Part shown: positions 18,131 through 26,600 of the stretch, in pieces
Layout: every line of letters starts with the position of its first letter
How positions within the stretch are numbered: the stretch's first letter is position 1
Assembly (NCBI RefSeq): GCF_031450805.1
Contig: NZ_JARTVY010000001.1
Location: forward strand, 682,001 to 746,000
Source: Caballeronia sp031450805
Lineage (GTDB): Bacteria; Pseudomonadota; Gammaproteobacteria; Burkholderiales; Burkholderiaceae
Length of the DNA stretch: 64,000 nucleotides
Direction of reading: 5' to 3'
The notes under the pieces: model-generated
What the model was told of the DNA's origin: nothing
Seen by the model: the letters and a program-made list of their open reading frames with translations, nothing else
Databases searched by the model: none
Translations under genes and position numbers: made by a program

Positions 18131-19256
18131 TTTGCCATTCATCGTTGCTCGTTCCATTCAGCTTCCTCGTTGCGTGTCGCTGGCAGGAGACTGGAGGGAT
18201 TTGATCGGCGGGTCCTGGTAGGTTGTGTCAATCGTGTATCCGGTTGCGCGAAGTTTCGCTTCGGTCGCAAGGCGATCCTTGTGATAGCGGGCGAGTTCCG
18301 GAGCAATGAGATCCTTCCAGTGCATGATCTTCTCCCTTTTGCCAGAAAAGAATCCAATTCCATAATTGGTGAATTCACTCTGCGCCTTGACACTAATCAG
18401 ATAGGTACTCTTGCCAACGAAGCCGCCCATATTGCTTCGTGACACGACAACCTCAAGGTACACGCCGTCTGCCTGAAATTTCCATCTGGGACCGTACCGT
18501 GCTGCAGCCGTCCATTCGTCAAGTGTAGGTGTGTAGGAAGAGTCGAGGGAGTAAAGGCCCAAGCCATCGGGGTCTGTGCCGTACGTCCACGCCTGTCTTC
18601 CGAGTAAGCGCGGGTCCAGTACATCGATGTAACGCTTCCAACCAGCAGCCCGCAGCATGGCGAGGAAGCTCATCACCCGGGCGCGAGCCGCTTCATCGGT
18701 GTCGGCCTGCTGCGGGCTGACACCGAAATTGACGTTCCACTTGAAGATTCCTTCCGGAACGTCTTGATCTGCGGTACCGAGTATGGACAGAACATTTTCT
18801 ACCGTAAAGCTGTGCGGTCCATGCGAGAACTCCACGTTTCCAAGTTCGCCTCCTACCCAACTGCGTTGATAAAAGGCCATGCCCGTAGGATGATTGTCGA
18901 CGCTTGCGCCCGGTGCATCGATGTCTGAAAGCTGCGGGTTGCCCAGTCGAATAATGGTGAGAGGCTGAGGCATGCTGTTATCTCGTTTTGCCAATGCTGT
19001 ATGAAAGTTCGAGAACGTTGCGGCCAGACCGCACACAAATATTGTTGCAAGGAGGACAGCGAAGAGCGGTGTCCGTCTCATGGTGCCATCTCCTCATCGC
19101 CCCAACTCTTGATTTCTTTCAGAAATCCGAACATCTTGTCGGTGTGATTGCGCATAAGGTCGTCATACTTGGTCGCGGCGTCTGTGATCCACGCCATGCG
19201 TTGCCGATAGTCTTCGAGCACCAATCGATCTGGGGCATCCGACCTGAACTCGATGT
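18131..19256. repeat. Direct repeat copy 2 (1126 bp) of the immunity cassette
   Basis: This is the partner of 16891-18016. It starts within a remnant of the PAAR gene's first codons (MERATMNG), covers the whole of copy B of the 307-residue gene and ends inside the intact 389-residue gene. The match stops at 19256. The intact order on this side suggests it is the parental copy. Confidence 0.88.
18158..19081 (-). CDS. Exported protein of a T6SS cassette, copy B (candidate immunity protein)
   Basis: A 307-residue protein nearly identical to copy A, with the same N-terminal signal or anchor segment. Its ATG overlaps the stop of the intact 389-residue gene (ATGA), so the pair is translationally coupled, as effector-immunity pairs often are. 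The mature part is rich in aromatic residues and has no catalytic motif that I recognise. Downstream, instead of an intact PAAR gene, only its first eight codons remain before the vgrG remnant. Copy B is likely the functional partner of the upstream gene, and copy A an extra. Confidence 0.77.
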   Translation of the reverse strand: MRRTPLFAVLLATIFVCGLAATFSNFHTALAKRDNSMPQPLTIIRLGNPQLSDIDAPGASVDNHPTGMAFYQRSWVGGELGNVEFSHGPHSFTVENVLSILGTADQDVPEGIFKWNVNFGVSPQQADTDEAARARVMSFLAMLRAAGWKRYIDVLDPRLLGRQAWTYGTDPDGLGLYSLDSSYTPTLDEWTAAARYGPRWKFQADGVYLEVVVSRSNMGGFVGKSTYLISVKAQSEFTNYGIGFFSGKREKIMHWKDLIAPELARYHKDRLATEAKLRATGYTIDTTYQDPPIKSLQSPASDTQRGS

Positions 19257-20247
19257 TCTCGGTTTTGTAGTCCGAAGTTAAGACCAACTGAAGGCCGGGA
19301 ACCAACGCTCGGATAACGGGTGAAAGCGCGATATCGGAGCCGTTGGACAGACCATATTGCATGCGGTCGATCGATTGATTGATGGCCGTGTCGTCCGAAG
19401 TCCCCAAAACGGCCCGCTGTAATCCGAGCCAGCGTGCGAAGCTTGGATCATCATAGATAAGGCCCTGAAGCACCTCACCCTGTTCGTGCTGTGCGATCAG
19501 AAGCAGGTGCTTTAGAGCAATAGCGGGTCTCCTGATGTCAGTGGCAGCCTCCCATTCGCTGACCGCCCGGAAACCGTCCCTAACAATAGGCGTGCACATC
19601 AAATAACCAAGCTCAACTTTCTTAACCCCCGTCGCACCATCAACCTCATAAGGCACCTTGTTAATCGATTCCGCATACCCCTTTTGCCGCTGAAAATTAG
19701 CCTTCACTTGGGAAACGAAGTTCTCGCTGTTGCGCGATGCTGCGCATTTCTGGAATGTATCCGCGCCTGCGGCGTAAGCATAGAACCATGCGAGTACATC
19801 ATTGAAGAGCCAGAGGTTCCCACGGCCCAAGCCTTCATGCAAAGCCGACCACGGCACCGCTTTCACCTGCCATTGGTGAAACGTAGCCGCCACTTGTTTG
19901 GAAGCAAATGCCCCCAGACCCAGCCAGTAGAACCGGCCGATCTTGTCGGGCTGTCCCAAATGAAAGTCTTCCAGAAACACGCGCGCATAAGCTGCCGCAA
20001 TGCGTCGCGCCCGGACTTCGTAATTGCTGACGAACTCCGGCGTTTTGCTTTCCATCTGCCGATTGGAAACGTGAGGTTCACCCTCTCGATAATCCGCCAT
20101 ATGATTGTGCGACGGCGCACGCGTCACGAGTTGGCGCATAGCAAATTGCTGCGCGAGAGACCAAATGATGTCGCAGCTGCACCGCGCATCGACGCAAGTG
20201 TCCGATTCGGGATTAGTCGTACCGCTTACCGCGAGATTTGCTGTCAC
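19078..20247 (-). CDS. Unknown 389-residue protein downstream of vgrG (candidate T6SS effector)
   Basis: I do not recognise its family with certainty; it resembles uncharacterised proteins found beside vgrG in Burkholderia. From GTG 20247 it has no signal peptide. The N-terminal third has a Cys-rich DTCVDARCSCDIIW followed by a helical region with YEVRARRIAAAYARVFLE, GRFYWLGLGAFASKQVA and GRGNLWLFNDVLAWFYAY. The C-terminal third ends in a charged helix, KYDDLMRNHTDKMFGFLKE. GTG 20247 has GGAA close upstream and lies 12 bases after the vgrG stop; a longer frame to 20322 would overlap vgrG. Cargo loaded on VgrG is the natural reading, an adaptor role the alternative. It is coupled to copy B of the exported protein. 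Confidence 0.7.
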   Translation of the reverse strand: MTANLAVSGTTNPESDTCVDARCSCDIIWSLAQQFAMRQLVTRAPSHNHMADYREGEPHVSNRQMESKTPEFVSNYEVRARRIAAAYARVFLEDFHLGQPDKIGRFYWLGLGAFASKQVAATFHQWQVKAVPWSALHEGLGRGNLWLFNDVLAWFYAYAAGADTFQKCAASRNSENFVSQVKANFQRQKGYAESINKVPYEVDGATGVKKVELGYLMCTPIVRDGFRAVSEWEAATDIRRPAIALKHLLLIAQHEQGEVLQGLIYDDPSFARWLGLQRAVLGTSDDTAINQSIDRMQYGLSNGSDIALSPVIRALVPGLQLVLTSDYKTENIEFRSDAPDRLVLEDYRQRMAWITDAATKYDDLMRNHTDKMFGFLKEIKSWGDEEMAP

Positions 20248-20258
20248 GAGAGTTCCGT

Positions 20259-22955
20259 TTATCGTTGTTGTTGTGTGGCCGAGTTTGCCGCCGGGCCGGA
20301 AGCACTGGCGAAATCGTCCCAATGCAGGCTGAAGTCCACGTTGTCTTGCTGCGGGGTGTTCACGCGAGGGGAGCGTCCGACGGCGTCGGTGCGGAACACA
20401 TGTCCGCCCGAGGCTCCCTGAATCACATAGTCCACTCCGGGCAGCGGTTGACCCGTTGGAGAAAGCACGCGGAAAACCTGGTCGTTCGCCTGCACATCCG
20501 GCGAACCCTGCGGATTCACCCCGATGGGTTTGGGCGGCATGTTCTTAGCCTGTGCGTTAACCTCATACACGGAACCGCCCACGGTGATCTTGCCGCTCTT
20601 CAAGCTGATGTAGCTATCACCGCCCTGGATCGTCACTTCTTCGCGAGCCTTGATCGTGATGCGATTGGCCGTCTGCGTGATATCGAGCTTCGCCAGCAGA
20701 TTGATGCTTTTCTTGAGCGCCTGGACGTCAATGTCCTCCGCGTACGACACCATTCGGATGCCGAGCTTGTAGGCGAAGAAGCGGATCGCCTTGCGCGCCG
20801 ATGCGAAGATGTTGCCACCCGCGCTGGTCGCGACGTGCCCGCCCGCAGTCATCGTGGTATCTGCACCGCTATGCACATTCACATGACTCGCAGCGGTCTG
20901 TGCGATGTCGGCGGCTGAAGCCACGAGCACATGTGGCTTGCTCGAGCCTGCGACCGGATTAGATCCCCGAGAAGCCGCATGTTGCATCTCGGCGATCTGC
21001 GTCTTCAAGGTCTGCGTGATGTAAAGCCGATCTTGCATGTCTTGTGCATATGCCTGCACTGCAGCCTGTGCCAGCACGTCTTGTTGCTCGTTGGCTTGCG
21101 TTAAACGCTGGATTGTCTCGCCCATGTCGGCTGCAGGCGAACTCGCGCCACTACGCGCCTCCGTCGTGATCAGCATGCCTTGATTGGCCCGCAGCACGCC
21201 CCACGCATCGGTGGCCAACTCCCAGCCCAGCCCGCGCGCCTCCTGGCGCCCTTTCTGATAGACGATTCGCGTGTTGTAGCCGAGCACGAGCCGCGAGTTC
21301 GCCTGATCGCTTGCTACCTGCACCTGCTGCTTGCCGGGCGTGTCATCGGTGACGACGTAGTTGTGCCCCTGCCCTTCCAGCGCCTTGCTAACCAAGCCCG
21401 TCAGCGCCATGTTCCGCGGCAACTCGAACGGCGGCGGATTGAACTGATTGACCTTGCTCGCCATCACGAACGGCTTGTCCGGATCGCCTTCGTGATAGCC
21501 GATGGTCACTTCATCCCCGATGCGCGGCACCGAAATAAAGCTATGCGGCCCGCCATGCCACGGCAGCGACACCCGCACCCAGCAGCTCGAATTCTGGTCC
21601 ATCTGACCGAGCCGGTCCCACTTGAACTGGATACGCACGCGCGCGTAGCCATCGAGCCACAGCGGCTGCTTCTCCGGCCCGACGACCACCGCGGTCTCCG
21701 GGTGCGCGCGCGGCTTCTCCATCGGCATCAGCTTGAAGAACACATCGGCCGGCTGCAGCACCATCTCTGTCACGCAGTGATACTGTGCATCGCTGCCGGG
21801 GGTGGCGGTGAGTTCATCCGGATTCTGGATGTCGATGGACGTCGACACCACCAGATACCTGTTGTTCAGCGTGCGCTCGGGATGGCCCTCGATCCTCAGC
21901 GTCCGCCCCATCGCGATGCCGCGCGCGTTCGCCGTCGCGTGAAGCCTGAAGCCCTCGCTGCGCAAGGCCTCGACTCGCACACGCGCCAGATAATCGCCTT
22001 CGTTACGATGATCGTTCGGCTGGCCGTCCAGCCCCATCGCGCCCGCGAGCGGCTGCGTGTAGTCGCCCCAGTGATACTGCGCGATGTTGTCAAACGAGGA
22101 CTCGCTATGGCGCTGCTGATTCAGATCGAACGAGCCGTTCGACAGCGTGTAGTCGTAGTCGTTGACCGTCACATCACCCGGCGTGATCTGCCGCAGCACC
22201 TTCAGACTATGGATGTGCTCTTCGTCAATGCGTTTGCCCTCGGGCGAGTGATACAGTACCGAGTCGTACGCATTGCCGTGCTTCTTGTGCGAGCCGGGCG
22301 AATCGCACAGCATGAGTTTCATGCCATCGAAGTAGTAATACAGCCCCCACTCGCTCCACAGTTGCTTTAGAAATTCGTAGTCGCTTTGCCAGAACTGTCT
22401 GATGAAGTCGCGCTTCGGAAAGACATTGTTGTTCAGCGCGACGGCGGCCAGGCGCTTGTCCCACGGGAACGTGTAGCTCTTCAGCACCGCCTCCGTGACG
22501 TCCAAGACGCTCACGTCCTGGAACACCCGATTATCTCGATTTTGCGATGCCAGCCAGAGCCAAGGTCTGACCGTGAACCGGTAATAGACGCGCCGCTCAT
22601 CGCTGCCGGTCTGCTGCACTTCAGTGATGAGGCCGTTGATCCTGCGCACGCCTGCGCCGACGTTGCCTGCACCCAGATTGCCGGGCAAGCCCGGAACGAA
22701 GGTTCCCTTGCCCTCAAATTCGACCTGTATTTCGATCGGTTTGCCGACCAGTTCATCGGGTTTGACGAGGTCGCGCGCATTCCAGATGCGAAACGTCGGG
22801 CTGTCGACCGAGGCCAGATCGACCTCATAGTGAAAGAGCTCCCCGAGCGCCTCGACACGTTTAACGCGCTGAGGGATGAGGATGTCGGCGCCGCCCCAGG
22901 TGGGCAGCGCCTGGCACTCGATCTTCAGCGTGCGGCTTTGCAGCGGATTGAACAT
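20259..22955 (-). CDS. vgrG: Type VI secretion system spike protein VgrG
   Basis: An 898-residue VgrG. The gp27/gp5-like part fills about residues 1-580, with YYRFTVRPWLWLASQNRDNRVFQ, FIRQFWQSDYEFLKQLWSEWG, and the OB-fold region PLWLDGYARVRIQFKWDR and GDEVTIGYHEGDPDKP. A DUF2345 beta-helix follows, with TMTAGGHVATSAGGNIFASA and AREEVTIQGGDSYISLKSGKITV. The last 90 residues form a separate extension, FRVLSPTGQPLPGVDYVI to FSLHWDDF, resembling a transthyretin-like domain and suited to hold cargo. The trimer forms the puncturing tip of the secreted tube. No tss structural genes are in the window, so this is an orphan vgrG cluster. It is first in the leftward cassette. Confidence 0.95.
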   Translation of the reverse strand: MFNPLQSRTLKIECQALPTWGGADILIPQRVKRVEALGELFHYEVDLASVDSPTFRIWNARDLVKPDELVGKPIEIQVEFEGKGTFVPGLPGNLGAGNVGAGVRRINGLITEVQQTGSDERRVYYRFTVRPWLWLASQNRDNRVFQDVSVLDVTEAVLKSYTFPWDKRLAAVALNNNVFPKRDFIRQFWQSDYEFLKQLWSEWGLYYYFDGMKLMLCDSPGSHKKHGNAYDSVLYHSPEGKRIDEEHIHSLKVLRQITPGDVTVNDYDYTLSNGSFDLNQQRHSESSFDNIAQYHWGDYTQPLAGAMGLDGQPNDHRNEGDYLARVRVEALRSEGFRLHATANARGIAMGRTLRIEGHPERTLNNRYLVVSTSIDIQNPDELTATPGSDAQYHCVTEMVLQPADVFFKLMPMEKPRAHPETAVVVGPEKQPLWLDGYARVRIQFKWDRLGQMDQNSSCWVRVSLPWHGGPHSFISVPRIGDEVTIGYHEGDPDKPFVMASKVNQFNPPPFELPRNMALTGLVSKALEGQGHNYVVTDDTPGKQQVQVASDQANSRLVLGYNTRIVYQKGRQEARGLGWELATDAWGVLRANQGMLITTEARSGASSPAADMGETIQRLTQANEQQDVLAQAAVQAYAQDMQDRLYITQTLKTQIAEMQHAASRGSNPVAGSSKPHVLVASAADIAQTAASHVNVHSGADTTMTAGGHVATSAGGNIFASARKAIRFFAYKLGIRMVSYAEDIDVQALKKSINLLAKLDITQTANRITIKAREEVTIQGGDSYISLKSGKITVGGSVYEVNAQAKNMPPKPIGVNPQGSPDVQANDQVFRVLSPTGQPLPGVDYVIQGASGGHVFRTDAVGRSPRVNTPQQDNVDFSLHWDDFASASGPAANSATQQQR

Positions 22956-23753
22956 CTGTTACTGCTCCCTGATTATTTTGATTAGGTCACGGTGCTTGCC
23001 GTGCAGGAATGATTTGGACGGGTTTGCTAGCGCGTTAGCCACACAACGGATCTACGCCCTGCTTTTCCAAGCGCAGTTCAAGTTCGCAAGTTCGGAGACC
23101 GGCATGCAAACGCGCGTGGGGCGACTCGCCTCGAAACCGCGCCTCAACACAGGCAGTCACGGCGGATCCGCATGCCCGGGATGCGCCGTGGCGACGGATG
23201 ACTGTAATAGGGAACGAACATAGACAGGTGCCCAACTTAGCAGTGCACCCCGTAATCAGATAGAAGAATTTTCTTAAAGTGGCCGGCTTTGTGCGACGCT
23301 TCGTTAAACCAACGAATGTCAACTGTCAGTCATCTCGCGGCGCGTCGACGCCCGGGCATCGATGCAGATGACTGCTTGATAGCAACATGACGGGACTCGA
23401 TCGTTTTCAGCGCGTGCGACACGACCAAACATAGAAAGGGTGATCGCCCCGCTGCTGCGCGAGCTACTCTTCCAACAGGCGTACACGGCGGCCTGCGCTT
23501 CACCCTGCGCATCGGGAAGTTTCAAGCTAGTGTGATCACTCCGCCGCCACCGTGCGACACCTTCTTGCTCGATGGTTTCTCACGCCGCATCATCGCGGCT
23601 TCAATAGGCCTTGCTCGCGAGCGAAAGAAAAATCGTAAGCAGCGGTGTGACTGTCCATGAACTCGACAGACAGGACACTCGTTGCAATTTATCAATGGCC
23701 AATTGTCTACCCGGAACGAATGGACAATGCGTCGCACTGCTTGAGGTGACGAA
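22956..23753. other. 800-base gene-poor region upstream of vgrG
   Basis: No convincing gene was found on either strand. The short frames lack ribosome sites and family resemblance. CACGG (22988-22992) and CCGTG (22999-23003) form a small inverted repeat about 35 bases upstream of the vgrG start, a possible regulator site. Base composition is lower in GC than the host genes, as in the rest of the patch, so this may be decayed foreign sequence. Confidence 0.5.
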
Positions 23754-24206
23754 ATGAAGTCTCTACTGCTGTCGCTACTGACACTACTAGCGCTTCGGCT
23801 CTGCCTAGTATCGATTCCAGCCAACGCCGTCCAGCCCAAGGAGCCGCCACTCATGTGCGGCGATTTGCTCAGTGAGATGAAACTGCAACGCAGCGATATC
23901 GAATTCGTACGTTGCGAGTACCAGTCCGGGGACGGCGCCGATGGCCTCAAAGCGACCTACCGCGTAGCAGGCAAGGACATCCTCAACGTCGAGAACTGGT
24001 TGATCCGCTCGGCAGGCGTCATGAGATTGCGCTTCGCCTGCTGCGGATGGGAAACAAGCGATGGCGTCATCAAAGACCGCAAAGGATCGACTTACTACAT
24101 CGGAATGGGCGGCGAAGCGTATTTCGATGGCCACATGTACGACACCCGAAAAGAACTAACCAGGATGCCCTACATCAATCTATACGTGACTCACTATTTT
24201 TATTGA
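23754..24206 (+). CDS. Small exported protein, DUF4952-like
   Basis: A 150-residue protein with a clear signal peptide (about residues 1-25, ending PANA). The mature part runs CGDLLSEM, IEFVRCEYQSGDG, KATYRVAGKD, LRFACCGWET and ends with a tyrosine-rich strand. The conserved cysteines and the CCGWE motif match my memory of DUF4952, a family of unknown function. It is translated away from vgrG and separated by 800 bases. A small exported protein at a T6SS cassette edge could be an immunity factor, but nothing shows this directly. Codon use fits the low-GC patch better than the host core. Confidence 0.65.
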   Translation: MKSLLLSLLTLLALRLCLVSIPANAVQPKEPPLMCGDLLSEMKLQRSDIEFVRCEYQSGDGADGLKATYRVAGKDILNVENWLIRSAGVMRLRFACCGWETSDGVIKDRKGSTYYIGMGGEAYFDGHMYDTRKELTRMPYINLYVTHYFY

Positions 24207-24225
24207 CTCACCGTGCCGCCCACTG

Positions 24226-24254
24226 CGGGTGCCTAGCCGACTTCGCCGCACCCG
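24226..24254. repeat. Inverted repeat between convergent genes
   Basis: CGGGTGC (24226-24232) and GCACCCG (24248-24254) form a 7-bp stem, with further pairing possible in the 15-base loop. It lies between the ends of the DUF4952-like and sulfate-binding genes. There is no T tract, so a terminator role is only possible. Confidence 0.4.
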
Positions 24255-24271
24255 CGAGCCGTTTCACAGAC

Positions 24272-25279
24272 TCACTTCCTGTCCACCACCACCTGATCGA
24301 ACGTCCCGCCATCGGCGAAATGCGTTTGCTGCGCCTTCTGCCAGTTCCCGAACATCTCATCCACGGTAAAGGTCTTCAGCGGCTTGAACTCGCTCGCATG
24401 TTTCGCGAGCACTTCCGCATTACGCGGCCGCAAGTGATGCCGCGCGATGATCTCCTGCGCCTGCGGCGTATAGAGGAACTCGAGATAAGCCTGCGCTTCC
24501 TTGCGCGTGCCGCGCTTGTCCACCACCTTGTCGACGATCGATACGGGCGGCTCCGCCAGCAAGCTCGCCGACGGATACACCGCATCGAAATCCTTCGCGC
24601 CCGCGCCGCTTTCGATCAGCCCGACTTCGTTCTCGAACGTCACGAGCACATCGCCGATACCGCGCTGCGTGAATGTCGTCGTCGCGCCGCGTCCGCCCGT
24701 GTCGAGCACCGGCACGTTGCGGAAAATCGCTTTCTCGAAGTCCTGCGCCTGCGCATCGGTGGCGCCCTGCTGCTTCTTGTATCCCCATGCCGCGAGATAC
24801 GTATAACGCCCGTTGCCCGATGTCTTCGGATTCGCGATGATCGCCTGCACGCCGGGCCGCGCCAGATCGCTCCAGTCCTTGATGTTCTTCGGGTTGCCGT
24901 GGCGCACGAGGAAGACCATCGTCGTCGTGTACGGCGCGCTGCCGTTCGGAAGACGCGTGCGCCAGTTCGCCGGCACGAGCTGGCCGCGCTCGGCGAGCAG
25001 GTCGATATCGTTCGGCTGGTTCATCGTGACGACATCCGCCTGTAGCCCCTGCATCACCGATAAAGCCTGCGCGCTCGATGCCCCATGCGACTGCCGCACG
25101 GACACCGTCTCGCCCGTGCGCTTCTTGTAATCGGCAACGAAGGCCGCATCGATATCCTTGTACAGCTCGCGCGTCACGTCGTAAGACACGTTGAGCAAGG
25201 TCGTCTCCGCCTGAGCGGCGCCCGCCGCCATGCACCACGCCGCGCCCGCCGCGAGCGCGAGCTTCCTGAATGCCGCCAT
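24272..25279 (-). CDS. sbp: Sulfate-binding periplasmic protein
   Basis: A 335-residue solute-binding protein of the Sbp/CysP family. The signal peptide (about residues 1-23, ending GAAQA) is followed by LLNVSYDVTRELYKDID, QSHGASSAQA and MNQPNDIDLLAE, which build the sulfate site. ANPKTSGNGRYTYLAAWGY and TFENEVGL are also family-typical. ATG 25279 has GGGGAA upstream and opens the signal peptide; longer in-frame starts are unlikely. In Burkholderia such genes usually precede cysT-cysW-cysA, but no permease lies here, so this is an orphan receptor or paralogue. Sulfate rather than thiosulfate is inferred from overall similarity. Confidence 0.9.
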   Translation of the reverse strand: MAAFRKLALAAGAAWCMAAGAAQAETTLLNVSYDVTRELYKDIDAAFVADYKKRTGETVSVRQSHGASSAQALSVMQGLQADVVTMNQPNDIDLLAERGQLVPANWRTRLPNGSAPYTTTMVFLVRHGNPKNIKDWSDLARPGVQAIIANPKTSGNGRYTYLAAWGYKKQQGATDAQAQDFEKAIFRNVPVLDTGGRGATTTFTQRGIGDVLVTFENEVGLIESGAGAKDFDAVYPSASLLAEPPVSIVDKVVDKRGTRKEAQAYLEFLYTPQAQEIIARHHLRPRNAEVLAKHASEFKPLKTFTVDEMFGNWQKAQQTHFADGGTFDQVVVDRK

Positions 25280-25304
25280 GTGGTTCCCCGAAAAAGCCGT
25301 TGCG

Positions 25305-25336
25305 TTAAAGAAGCGAAAGGCCGCGCGAAGGCGGCC
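25305..25336 (-). terminator. Rho-independent terminator of the leftward hydrolase gene
   Basis: On the leftward strand GGCCGC and GCGGCC (25331-25336 and 25319-25324) form a stem with a 6-base loop, followed by an interrupted T-rich tail to 25305. It lies 32 bases after the hydrolase stop codon at 25368. Confidence 0.7.
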
Positions 25337-25367
25337 ATCGAGTGTATCGGACCGCGGGCGGCGCGCG

Positions 25368-25997
25368 TCATCCATACGCGTGCTCGCGCAGGAACAGGTC
25401 CTCCGCGCCGCGCTCCGCAGGCGGCGCCCAGTGCGCGAGGGTATCGACGAGATACTTCGCATGCGGCCACGGCCCATAGCCCGCCGACGTGTTGATGTGC
25501 CCGGCGTCGCCGAGATTCACAAACGCGCTGCCCAACTGCTGCGCGAGATCGCGCGCGTCGCCGAGCGGCATCCACGGATCGGTTTCGCTGCCGACGAGTA
25601 TCGACGGCGCCGCAAGCCGCATCGGCTCGAAGCGGCCGGCGAGGCGAAACTTGGCCGGGCTCGCGGGCGCGACGAACAGCACGCCGACGACGTTCGCCCG
25701 CACGCGCCCGCGCAAGAGCGCATGCGCCGTCGCGAGACAGCCGAAACTGTGCGCGGCCAGCACGACAGGCCGCCGCAAATCGTCGAGCCGCGTTTCGACC
25801 GCGCTCGCCCAGGTGTCGAGCTGCGGCGCATCCCAGTCCGCCTGCTCGACGCGCGACGCCTCCACGTATTGCCGCTCCAGCCAGCTTTGCCAGTGCGCGC
25901 CCTCGCTGCCGTGCAGTCCCGGCACGGTGACGAGCATGGGCCGCCCGGATGAATCGTCGATGTTGTGCATGCCTGCCTCGCGCAGCGTTTCGGTCAT
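25368..25997 (-). CDS. RBBP9/YdeN family serine hydrolase
   Basis: A 209-residue small alpha/beta-hydrolase. The oxyanion region is VTVPGLHGSEGAHWQSWLE, and the nucleophile serine sits in AAHSFGC. The acid and histidine are provided by GSETDPWMP and DAGHINTSAG near the C-terminus. Family members hydrolyse small esters; the substrate is unknown. It is transcribed alone and diverges from the VOC gene, sharing a 120-base promoter region. The start at 25997 could instead be ATG 25970 (MHNIDDSS). Confidence 0.83.
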   Translation of the reverse strand: MTETLREAGMHNIDDSSGRPMLVTVPGLHGSEGAHWQSWLERQYVEASRVEQADWDAPQLDTWASAVETRLDDLRRPVVLAAHSFGCLATAHALLRGRVRANVVGVLFVAPASPAKFRLAGRFEPMRLAAPSILVGSETDPWMPLGDARDLAQQLGSAFVNLGDAGHINTSAGYGPWPHAKYLVDTLAHWAPPAERGAEDLFLREHAYG

Positions 25998-26117
25998 TCG
26001 TCATTCTCCCGTGACGCATCGCGCGCGCGAACGATTCAATCGTCATTTCCATATGCGCGATGTGAACGCTGCGTGTATCCGCACGTAGAATGTCCCGAAC
26101 CATCACACGGAGGCCGT

Positions 26118-26600
26118 ATGTCCGATCTGCCCGACGAATCCGCCGACCGCTTCGAGCACGCGGATCATTCGCGAACGCAGCGCACGCTGCAACCGTTCCA
26201 CCTCGCCTTCCCCGTCACGAGCCTGGACAACGCCCGCGCGTTCTACGGCGAACTGCTCGGCTGCCCGGAAGGCCGCAGTTCGCCCGACTGGGTCGATTTC
26301 GATTTCTTCGGTCATCAACTGGTCGCGCATCTTTCGCCGGACGAGGCGCGGCCCGCCGCGAAGAACGCCGTCGACGGCGACGACGTCCCCGTGCGCCACT
26401 TCGGCGTCGTCCTGTCGATGAGCGACTGGCGCGCGCTCGCCGAACGCCTCGAGGGCGTGGGGACGAAGTTCATCATCGAGCCGCATGTCCGGTTCAAGGG
26501 CGAAGTCGGCGAACAGGCGACGATGTTCTTTCTCGACCCGTGCGGCAACGCGCTCGAATTCAAGGCGTTCAACGACATCGGCCAGCTCTTCGCCAAATGA
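26118..26600 (+). CDS. VOC (glyoxalase/dioxygenase superfamily) protein
   Basis: A 160-residue vicinal-oxygen-chelate protein. It starts at 26118, with ACGGAGG upstream. FHLAFPVTSLDNARAFYGEL opens the first beta-alpha-beta-beta-beta unit and supplies the first metal histidine. VRHFGVVLSM carries the second, and MFFLDPCGNALEFKAF carries the C-terminal glutamate. A metal-dependent small-molecule reaction or drug-binding role is possible, but the substrate is unknown. Its stop overlaps the reductase start (ATGA). Confidence 0.83.
   Translation: MSDLPDESADRFEHADHSRTQRTLQPFHLAFPVTSLDNARAFYGELLGCPEGRSSPDWVDFDFFGHQLVAHLSPDEARPAAKNAVDGDDVPVRHFGVVLSMSDWRALAERLEGVGTKFIIEPHVRFKGEVGEQATMFFLDPCGNALEFKAFNDIGQLFAK

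Noticed and set aside
16891..19256. An insertion sequence or composite transposon as the source of the repeats
   Set aside because: No transposase, terminal inverted repeats or target-site duplication were seen; the repeat contents are T6SS cargo genes.
23522..23950. A 142-residue leftward frame upstream of and overlapping the DUF4952-like gene
   Set aside because: Ser/Arg-rich with no ribosome site, antisense to the signal-peptide gene; treated as shadow.
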